Of a stretch of 64,000 bases of DNA, positions 23,101 to 32,600 are shown one piece after another. The stretch is from the NCBI RefSeq assembly GCF_947507565.1, contig NC_089187.1, positions 868,001-932,000 on the forward strand, written 5' to 3'. The DNA is from Oscarella lobularis. Its lineage: Eukaryota > Porifera > Homoscleromorpha > Homosclerophorida > Oscarellidae. How positions within the stretch are numbered: position 1 is the stretch's first letter; every line of letters begins with the position of its first letter. The translations under genes and the position numbers were made by a program. The notes beneath the pieces were generated by a model. It saw only the letters and a list, made by a program, of their open reading frames with translations, was not told the origin of the DNA and searched no databases.

Positions 23101-24545
23101 GATGAAGATCGCCGGCGCTGCACACGTTTGGAACAGCAACTTTTTGACAAAAGCCAAACAATGGCAGAAGTAACAAAGAGCCACGAAAGGCAAAGGTGAC
23201 GTTTTATTTATGTGCACTTTAGTGTCATGGACGATCTGCAATTTGTTTAGAGAAAATCTGGAAAAGTTTTGCCAGGTCTTGAAGCAACAAGTTTACGAGA
23301 AAAATGAAGAAATCGGTCAAATTACGAAAGAGTACGAAGAGCAGAGGTAGTTTTTTTATGTTGTGCCCATGACTATATCATTGACAGTTCCCCTCAGAAA
23401 AGAACTGGAGCGTCGACTTCAAGACCAAGAAGACTCGAGTCGTAGTTTGGAGTTGCAATATTCTGAGGAAATTGCTAAGCTCACAGAAATCTGCGTTAAA
23501 CAAAGGTGACGCCTTCTATAACGTGTTCAAGTCTAAATTATAATTATATAATTATACATATACATATACAGAGAAGAAATAGATCGCACTGAAAGAGAGA
23601 GAAGCTCGGTGTCTCAAAAGTCAATAGAGGAGCTTACCATCGATCCCGAAGCTGTTGAATTGTCAACTACCAAGCTTGGTTCTGGTGCATACGGAGGTAG
23701 TAAATTATAATGTTTGGCGCTTGTTTGAGTTCTCATATTTAGGTGTTTGGATAGGACGCTTCAAAATGCGGGTCGCTGTTAAGAAATTTCATGACTTGAT
23801 TACGACTCCTAGGACAAGGCCCCAATTTGAACGAGAAGTACTAGTCTGCAGTAGACTGCGTCATCCCAACATCGTCTCGATTTTCGGAGCAGTTATAGCT
23901 GAAGATTGCCCATTTCAGATTGTCATGGAGCTGCTAGAAGGCTCTGTCGTTGAAGTGATAGACGCTGCACACAAGTGTAAGCTATATCTTTCAGAGTATG
24001 AGCAGCTATTCATTGCAACGAAAATTGCAAGCGCCATATCATATTTGCACCAGCTTCGTCCTAAACCCTATCTCCACTGCGACATTCGCTCGTCCAACGT
24101 AATGGTAGCTAACGACATGGACGTGAAAGTTGGTGATCTGGGAGCAGCGCACGTGTTAGAAAGTTCGTTGTCCATTGGTCCGCTGAGCCCACCATACCTC
24201 GCGCCAGAACGAATGCAGTATACAGACGGAACGCCGGGTGCTCGAAGTTCGCTGCAAAGCGACGTTTATAGTCTTGGCGTTACCTTTGTTGAAATATTTA
24301 CTGGAAGAGGACCGATTGCGGAGGAAAGAGCGGAGCAGGTAGAGTTAGTGAAAAGCGAAGATGTTAGAGGCATTTGTTCAGCGATGGTGGACGAACGTCC
24401 GCAACGTCGCCCGTCTGCTCTAGAAAGCTTTCAGCTGCTTACCAGTAAGCTGTTGTCAAATCGGCACAAGGTAAAGCGTCGTGTCAAAAGCAACTTTGGA
24501 CATGATGGAAGGCACTCTGTCTCCCTTTCGGCCGCCTTTTATTAG
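20166..24545 (+). CDS. Ankyrin - coiled-coil - protein kinase (TKL-like)
   Basis: This multi-exon plus-strand gene has an unresolved first ATG. The frame is open from a possible acceptor at 20,165 (ACGCAG/C), and an upstream exon is likely. Ankyrin exons run from about 20,270 to 22,430 (for example NGWTPLIMACRAGLVECARY). A linker exon of about 210 residues follows (22,487-23,195), ending in a coiled coil that continues through three short exons (ERRLQDQEDSSRSLELQY). The kinase occupies about 23,660-24,470. It has a Gly loop KLGSGAYGG split by an intron, the VAVKK lysine and an alpha-C Glu. HCDIRSSN replaces HRDLKxxN, DLG replaces DFG, and YLAPER is present. Catalytic Lys, Asp, Asn and metal-binding Asp are kept, so activity is plausible. 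Similar ankyrin-TKL kinases exist in many animals. It lacks Roc, COR and DD, which neighbouring genes A and B supply. Confidence 0.85.
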
Positions 24546-24654
24546 TAATATTCGTATACTTTAAAGTTTTTTACGTGTATTTCGTTTGTACTTCATCTTT
24601 TATTTCTTTCTGTTTTTACCTTTTTTATGGTGGACTGTCGTTAGTGAATATTCA

Positions 24655-24875
24655 CATTGTCATGGCGCTGCTAGAAGGCTCTGTCGTGGAATTGGTAGAC
24701 GCTGCGCGCAAGTGTAAGCTCTACCTAGCTGCAAACACCGCTTCGTCCCTCTAAACCGTATCTTCAATGCTATACATTATCTGGTCCAACGTAATGGTAG
24801 CAAAAGACGCGAACTTGAAAGTTGGGGATTGGAGCACGCGCAAGCGCTAGAAAATTAGTTGCTAATTTGGTTCAT
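24655..24875 (+). pseudogene. Decayed kinase-domain fragment
   Basis: About 110 bp downstream of the kinase stop, the sequence repeats part of it: coding for VMALLEGSVVELVDAARKCK, then a gap, then SNVMVAKDANLKVGD-like residues. Stops and deletions interrupt it. It matches about 23,920-24,160 and marks a former tandem copy of the kinase exon. Confidence 0.8.
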
Positions 24876-25789
24876 ATCAGAACAAGGTACAGAGAAAAGG
24901 ATCATGTGAAAAGAATACTAAATATTAACTGATTGACGGCAGTAAACTTCCATTTCGCCCACCTTTTCATTAGAATTTACTTTTTGTCTCGGTACTCAGC
25001 TGATTACCGAGATATAGTTCAAGGAAAACTCTCTTCGTCTTAAAGCATAACGTGTCTATTGCACTAGAGAACACGCGGTCCTGCAATAGGAGCTGTATTC
25101 GGCAGAAGTGGCGTCCAGAAACGCTCACGGAGAGAGCAAGCGCTTGATCGCTGCGAGAGAGAACTAAGCAGAGGTAACACTGCAAGTGCTATCTTGGGCT
25201 TACTGACGTTGCATCTTAGGTAGAAGATGCGGTAATAGCATCGATCCAATGCAGGAATTAAAATATATCTATAATTCAAATCTAGGCGATTGACCTCAGT
25301 TGCTCCTCCTCCTCCTCCAAGATAGTGTGAATTGGCCTTGATGTCAAACTGTTTGCTAGTCTAATGATGTCCCTAATATGGCGAAATACGGCAGGAATAC
25401 GACGAAGATTTATTGAACCAGGACGCCGCCTGAACTAAAGTTTATCTTATTCATCGACTTCGATGTGGTAGACAGAGCCATGAGCCTTTTCCTTCGTCGA
25501 GTCGAAATAAGAAACGCCAGCTTCTTTGTTGCAACCAGAGAAGTGGCTAGAATTGCTGGATCCTTTACACAGTGATCGACATGATTCAAAAGTCATGAAC
25601 GTGACAGAGGAATACTGCTACATGTCTTTCGCAGATTGCAATCATTTGTACGTAGATGAAGAAGCACTTGGCAGCAAAAAAAGCGGAGACGTAGAGTAGC
25701 ACAGATGTAGAGTGCTCAAGTCACGCAGGTGGCGTAGCACACCACACAAATAACCGTGCCTTTTTCAGTTTAATAAACCTAATAAACTT

Positions 25790-26025
25790 GTACTAAACCT
25801 AAATGACGGATTACTAAATTTGCGTTGAGTGACACCTACATTACATAAAATCCATTAGCCTAACCTAAAATCCTAAACTAAAACCTATACTACACTTAAA
25901 AGACGGATTAGCAAATGTATTTGATATAGAATGACACCTAAATTACCTCAGAATCCATTACCCTAGATAATTATGCCTATATTCTAATCAATCTAAATTA
26001 CATAGAAAATCCATTGAAATGGTCT
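25790..26025. repeat. Degenerate tandem repeat, about 100 bp period
   Basis: The blocks GACGGATTA, then GACACCTA and AATCCATTA, recur at a spacing of about 100 bases (25,804/25,901; 25,831/25,932; 25,849/25,951). A third partial unit ends with AATCCATTG near 26,011. Unit copies are diverged. Confidence 0.55.
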
Positions 26026-26561
26026 AACCGGGGTGGCGGCTGCCAGCTAAGTACGTTGGGGGCGGGAACAACAAGCCTAACTATTTTTTCCGGACATCCG
26101 CCCTACCCTACTGGCAGCTGCCCTAAATCCTAATGCAACGCACCGCGGTACCGTAGTTGCAGCGCGAGCACGAATGCAGAAATTGGTGGACACTACAGTA
26201 CAGCTTTTTGTTGTCCCCACTATGCTCCCTGCCGCGTACATAAGGAGACCCCATTAGCAATTTACAGAGAGGTTTTTTTGAAAGCAGAGAGCTTCATGCC
26301 GTCGTTCCATTGCCTCACGCTTACGAGCCCCCACCCGCCCCTTAATCGTTTACATTCAATTGGAAATCGGTCTATGACTCGGGAACAGAAGCAATGGACA
26401 AAACATGCAATCCACCAGATATGCAGCACGCGACAGAGGAGCACCCAACCTCCTAAGTGCACGTCCTACACCCAACCGTGGAGGAGCCAAAGGAATGCGG
26501 TGCAAACCTGCCGGTCTTCTCTTCATCTGGCGGGAAATCTTTGCTATCTCCTCCCCCCGGC

Positions 26562-26567
26562 TTTATT
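26562..26567 (-). terminator. Polyadenylation signal AATAAA
   Basis: AATAAA on the minus strand, about 50 bases downstream of the stop codon at 26,618. It supports the end of the small multi-exon gene there. Confidence 0.5.
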
Positions 26568-26617
26568 ACATGAAGACATCACATGGCGACATCTTCCGGT
26601 CACATCAAGTGTTGACA

Positions 26618-27409
26618 CTAATAAGAAACGCGATCCGAGTGACATTGACAGATGACAAAATCGTAGGCGTCGCTTACGTTTTTTCGCAGCCGCATCCACG
26701 AATGGCCGCGTCTCGAACCGCTTCGATCCGCTTCGATCCGCTTCGAGGAGCTTCGTCGCTTTTCTAAGAAAAGATCGAAAAAAGCGTATAATGAGCGTCG
26801 TAGCGCCGAAGGGGAGGGGGGGATCGAAGGCACTTACCGGCGAGCGGAGACGCCGTACGATCCTTTAGTAGCTTCTCATGAAAACGCATCATCGCGCCTA
26901 TATATATAGCACTGCGCGATCTAGAGAACATTCGATCGTGTAGACTTCGTTCGTTGGCGGAAGAAGAGCGGGAACTTACCGATACGATGGCCACGTGGCG
27001 CTGCTGTCTTCACGCGTCGATCGAGGCGCAATCCTTCGCGAAGGATCGCGGGCCTCCTGCGAAAATTAGGCGCGATAACATTTTTGGTAGAAATACGGCG
27101 TTTTTTAGCTTTTACCGCTGTCTTCGGAGTCCCTCGCCTTCGTTTTTCGGTCCACCGCGAGGCGGTACGTGCGCCTTCTCGGCCGCCTCGGACGCGAAGA
27201 TAAACGTGTCGTGGCCGCCTGCGGTTGGAGTGGCAAACATAGATCCACTCTCAACGAAGTACGGGCCGAGAATGAGCCAAAAGAGAGGTCGAATGCGTGC
27301 GCTGTAACGCGCGTAGTCTAGGCCTATCACGTGAGTCAATCTTACGACTTTCCGTTCTCTCGCTTCGAAACGAACGTCGCCTGGTTCGAATATCCAATCG
27401 AATCGGGTG
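26618..27409 (-). CDS. Small multi-exon gene, possibly IRS/DOK-type PTB-like
   Basis: Four exons join in consistent phase on the minus strand. Exon a runs from about 27,409 (5' limit uncertain) to 27,116 and has a GTAAAA donor. Exon b is 27,056-26,980 with donor GTAAGT, exon c 26,897-26,838 with donor GTAAGT, and exon d 26,763-26,618. AATAAA follows. Exon a carries YFVESGSMFATPTAGG followed by DTFIFASEAAEKA. That loosely resembles the last strands of an IRS/DOK PTB domain (FEAGRRC...TF.F...AEE), but the match is partial. The tail is rich in Arg and Ser (EKRRSSSKRIEADRSGSRRG), as in phosphorylated adaptor tails. An upstream exon is likely, because no good ATG precedes the domain. Base composition is GC-richer than in its neighbours. 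Confidence 0.5.
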
Positions 27410-27522
27410 CTCAGATGCAATGATGTGAGAGCCAACCATAAAAAAAAAAAAATTAGATTATGTTTGAAAGTATAACACAGAACGATTCTATCTCGCGAAA
27501 AATTCGTGCAATGCTCAAACAC

Positions 27523-28263
27523 GTCAATGTGCGACGAATCTGCAGAAGTGAATAACGAGCCAGTATTTATTGATATAGGAATTTGGAATATTAAAAATTT
27601 TCAAATACTTTTCAGACCGATATATCTCAGCTTTGTCTGAGAGTAGCGGTGTTTCACTTGTGGCAGATTATTACGTGGTGTATAGTACATCATACGAAGT
27701 ACCTGTGCTATGCTATATGCTATCTAATTAATATCGTAAGAGTTTGATTTTATCAGCGCAACAGCACATAAAGTGACTTTTGCTTCAAAGCAGGCCAACT
27801 CCTTTCCTTTGCTGATGTCTGGAAAACGGTACAGTACCCTCATCACATCGACAAGGAAATCTATGCAAATTGTATTTATTATTATAAAAACGCAATTGGA
27901 TTGATAACGTTTACATTATATCTCAACGCCACCAGAACAGACTAACAGACTATGTTTTGCCTTTTCATTCAATTGCTCCATTGGTGAGACGGTGACCGTG
28001 GAGAAATTTGAGAAGCAATCGAGTGAAGGTATTTCTTAATCAAGTATATAAAAACATGTATCTGGCCTTTAGAGTGTGAGGCGGGCTGTGCGTCTGCGTG
28101 TGTTAAACCGTTCGCCTGCCTATACGAAATGAAGGGATCTCATACTGACTTTTAAGTACATGTATAGTGCTCGCACATTTCTTTCCTTGACTGTCTACTA
28201 AACCGCTCACGTTTGAGTTTTAAATTTCTGGTCTGTCTTGACCCCCTAACATCGTTGAATGAC
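27523..28263. other. Intergenic stretch; duplicated block begins about 27,922
   Basis: There is no gene. From about 27,922 the sequence matches the start of the window (TCAACGCCACCNGAACAGAC), so this is the visible left edge of the second copy of the large block. Left of it, no similarity to other parts of the window was noticed. Confidence 0.65.
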
Positions 28264-29335
28264 TTATACTGCTAAAGCCTTTTCAAGGTCTTTCCCTATT
28301 CCAACATTGTAGCAAGCATCTATGAGCAGTTGACGAGTCATTTCACTGTCTCCTTCTTTTCGCTGAAAGGCAGACAGTACTCTTTCCAGCCGTTCCTTTG
28401 AGTTGGGTGTTCGAGTCTGTATCGGCTTAGGTCCCTCTAGTCCTCTATCTGGTCCTCCTGCACTAAAAGAAAATCCAAGTTGAATTGAGATTTGTAGCCA
28501 CTTTTTCTCTCCGATACTCAGAATAGCTTCGAGCAAGACGTTCATAGAGACATCAGCACCTGTTGGTCTTGATGCAGCAACTAGAGCAGAATATTTGAGC
28601 AAAGCATGAGAAACAACTGCCATACTTATTTCCCACTCACCAGGTTTCATTCGAATGAAAATAGAAACGCCTGAAGTGCTGACGATAACTAAAAGAATAC
28701 CACACAATGCAAAAGGATGACTGCGCCAAAACTGAATTAGGAAGTTTCGAGCCTCTATGAGATAGCAGTAGACACAACGTTTCTTCATAATGTTATTTAT
28801 ACCAATGGGTTTCTCAGGTACACTATGTTTGGCCTCTTCCTCATCACTGCGTCCTAACAAAGAGCGTACAAAAACACCAACTTCGCAATCAACGCATACC
28901 GCAATCACGTTCTCCTTTGGCCCCGGGCCGCCTACGAGCGCCTGCACAACATGCAAAACGAAAAAGGCACTAGCTATGGCACGCCAAAACGTAACGTCAG
29001 ATAAGCACTCTAATATTTTTGCATCGTAAAATCCCACCTGATAGGAGAAGAAGACGGAGATCTTCACCTTGCTCTATCTCTTGAAGAGCGTCGACGAAAG
29101 TGTCGAAGTACGCGTCAGGACGCTTCCTCAGAGTCTCAAAAAGACGTTTAGCTGCCTCCGTTTTGCCCTCTTTGTTCACAGCCCGACCGATTTCTTCGCA
29201 TTGACTCGCTGACACGCACTTCTTCTCCACCAATTTCTCTAGAATCGTCGAGTCGGGGCCCAAGAGGTTTGAGACATAGGTTATAGCGGCCGATAGCACT
29301 GGCGTTAGTCTCTCGGCCCACTTTCGATCTCCCAT
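28264..29335 (-). CDS. CARD-TM-death-domain gene 3
   Basis: This is the only copy whose exons join cleanly. The CARD exon starts at 29335 (MGDRKWAERLTPVLSAAITY) and ends at CTATCAG/GTGGG. With acceptor CGTAG/GC the next exon stays in frame: GPGPKENVIAVCVDCEVGVF, then a basic stretch, then the membrane segment FALCGILLVIVSTSGVSIFI. A G/GTGAGT donor joins in phase to the DD exon (GADVSMNVLLEAILSIGEKK), which ends in LEKALAV. The expected protein is about 300 residues. One hydrophobic segment separates two death folds, so one would face a lumen or the outside unless the segment is a tail-type anchor or hairpin. The CARD resembles gene 2 and the TM-DD part resembles gene 1, suggesting fusion by unequal crossing-over. 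Function (adaptor or receptor in cell-death or immune signalling) is inferred. Confidence 0.75.
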
Positions 29336-29600
29336 GGGAAAGGAAGGTGCATAGTCTATGAGTCCCGTATGATATCACTCCTTCCTGAAACTCGTGCCTA
29401 AGTGATTCTAGAGAAAATCCGTGAGTTGCTGAAGGGAGTCATAGACGTCTGCATGCATGAATATTTTGTCTGTACACTATTTAAATGAGTATCAATGAAA
29501 AGCAAAGGAAGATTCATGCCGCCTATACGTATAAAAAACGTGGATCAAGACAGAGCCCGCTGTGGCTTATCTACGGTAAGTCAATGCGCAAAACTGCGTT

Positions 29601-32600
29601 TTAGATGCCAGCTAGTGCGATACTGTACTAGATAAAATTAAAGGTGAGTAAGTAGTCATTTAGTTTGGCCCTAAAACCAATAACAAGAATAGATAAACAA
29701 TAAAAAAAGAAACTTACCGAAAAAATTGAGGCTATCGTTTCAGTTGAGCAGCCAACGTTCTTCATGGCAGTAATAAAATGCCTGCGAGTAGCTCTCTTGC
29801 CGAACTTGTTTGCCCACGCGTCTAGCATATCCAGGGCACGGTCTTGATCGTTTCTTTTCTCTTCAAACGCATGCAGTTGATAAAACTGGAAAGGTTCCGG
29901 ACCTAAAATTTTTCCAATACGTCTCCAGACTGGTTGAATGCGTTCAGCTGCTCTGAATTGTTCAAGTGCGGTTGGCGGATTATCAAGGTAAATCTCATCA
30001 AATAGACAGGAGATTTCTGCAAAGAGTGTCAGAAAGAATCGATTAATTGATGGAATACCTTCGTCATTCCGTTCGGAAAGTGAAGAACAAAGTTGAGTTG
30101 CTTGTTCACAACGACGCCCTACCATGAAAATCAATAGCTACATTATAACTTTTCAAAAATCCGCTGACTTTTAATTGCCGAAAGAGATCTAGTTCGAATA
30201 AAAGAAAGATCTTCTTTTGCCTCGACATTCTGCCAGAAAAGTAGAATATTAAAGAGGATTTAGTAAGTATACGTCTATTTTGTTACCTCGTCAGCAGAAA
30301 GTTCAATCGCACCATCTCCACTCAAAAGAGCTAGCAAGAGCGGTAGACGTGATCTTCTTGCAGCATCTCCAAAGCACTGCGCTGTGGCAATGAGATTTTC
30401 ACTCCAAGTAGAAATCAGCTCGGCCGCTGTCTTGCATTCCACCTGGTCTGCTTCAGACAAGCCCGGCAAATGACCCTTTAAAACGTCTCTTCCCGCATCG
30501 TCTTTATCCAAGCACGTTATTATAGCGCAGCGTGTCTTGTAGGACAATAAGTCGATGTGATTGTCACGAAGAGCAAGAAGATCTTTTAGGCTGTCTTTGA
30601 TCATTCCCTTGCTGACTGAAGCGCTTGACTTTGCTGAAATCTCTATCTTCGCATCCACAGTTGCTTCTTTGTAAGCCAGAGGAAACTCTTTCAGCTGCTT
30701 TAGTTCTGTAGAGCTAATGTACCAGAGAAGACTATCTGTCCCTGGACTCCTCTTTCGAAGAACTTCTTCGCCAGTTATCATTAGATTATTAAGAAGTTTA
30801 ACGCATTCTCGCTCGGAATGAACCGGTCCACGCACTATAAAATCCAAAGCCTTATCCACCTCTTGCAATGTTATCATTCCTTCCACTGAAACACCGTCTA
30901 TTGTATCCCTGATCATCAGCCCTCCTTGCCAAACTACCGGCTCTAAGCCATGAAAAGAAGGAACATTGTGTACGTGACACTGAAGAAACGGCATCGTTCC
31001 GGGAGTTATTATATCTGTCTCTTTAGCTCGTCGCACTCGTCGCCCAACGTAAACGGTCATCTCAGAATTTTCGCACCACACTTCAGATTGACGTTTCTCT
31101 TCTACAAGAGCTGGAAACCGATAAGTGTTTCGCATACCGGGAAGCGGATAGCAAATTTCCAAATGACACAAGAGCCAGATTGTTTCATCAATATTTTCCC
31201 ACTTTTGCTCATTGAAGGCTTCGAGTGCACTCTGAATGTCTTCTTTGGTTGTTGTGCCGGGTGGACGGCAGCAAAGAGAAACCGGAAAATCTGAATTCAA
31301 AGGACACAACAGGGGACCAATGATATTTTGACATAGCCAAGTTGGATCCAAAATGATTTTGTTTTGAATGACAAAAATCTAAAAAAATCAGTGATACCAA
31401 CACGTAAGCAATGATTAAAACTGCTGATGACCTCGCCGATTCCTTGCAGAAATTCAACAAGCAATTTTTGAACTTCAACCGTAAGACCAGGATAAAGACA
31501 ATCTGCCATAACCTTCTCAAAAACGCTCGACTCCATAAAATGTATGACTTCTTCCTATAAGCAGAACGATCGTACGATAGTGTCCAGAGATGTAGCTACG
31601 TATATTTAATTAATGTTCGCTTACCCTTTTGGTTTCAGGGTGGTTCTTTATGACAGACAGAGTTCTCTGGCGTACTTCTTCATTTAGGTAATTGATAGTA
31701 AAAAAAGAAAGCAGCTTGTGGAAAAACAGCTGGCCTTTCCTGAAAGGATCTCTCAGTGTAGGTAAAAAAGATGCAGTTGCCGCCTCAACAATGATCGGGA
31801 CTTCTTTACCAGCCTGAGTTAAAGCAGAGACAAGTAAGTAGAAAATGCAAATTCGTAAAGAGCTATTTGCAGTACTGCACGGCTATGAGGCGTTCTACTG
31901 CTTTTAACGGACTAATTTTGCACGAATTTTTGTCAATGTGCGTAGCGTTATCTCGATGACACTACTGTATTTAATTCGAAGCTTTTTTAAAATTGATTAC
32001 CTTTAGGGTGAGCGCTTTGACGTCTTTAATAGCTTCCCTGAGAAGATCCAAATCGGTCGATTTTCGATCATGGCAATTCAAAACAAAGTGTTTCTCGTAG
32101 AAGTTGAACCAACGGCCAAAGTTTTGCCTTACGTAGGCAAAAACCTGTCGTAGTTTAATTTCTCCAATTTTCTCAGAGGGAAGGAGATCTTTCTTGCTTC
32201 CTACAACCAGAAAGTTAGCCTTTTCATTTAAAACAACGCTGCATTTCACGAAAGAACAGAAAAAATGGCTCCAAGTCTTTAGCTCATTCTCGCTTTCTGT
32301 CAAATCGACAACGAGCAGAAAAGCTGTCGTAGACTCGGAGAAAAAGAGCCCGTGCGTTTTATGAAAAAACGGCTGCCCTGCAAAATCGCAAAAAACCACA
32401 TCGCCGGCCGATTTGATATTTGCAGTTGATAAATCCATGCTGGCAGTTCGCTTATCGTCACCCCCATCTTTCCAGTGAATGTTTTTTAAAGTTTTTATGA
32501 GGGTTGTTTTACCAGCTCCAGCTTTTCCAATTATGCATATCTTGATTTTCGTTTGCTTGGTCGTGCCTTGCGAATAAAGTTTATTATATCGATGATTAGT

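Larger units (their letters stand above)
24876..26617. other. Long gene-poor stretch
   Basis: I find no supportable gene. Frames are short and lack recognisable domains. A possible remnant of a coiled-coil exon on the plus strand lies near 25,090-25,165 (SRNAHGESKRLIAARE, ending at a GTAAC donor-like site), perhaps from the same lost kinase copy. From about 25,790 the DNA is AT-rich and degenerate-repetitive. From about 26,030 it turns GC-richer toward the next gene. Confidence 0.5.
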
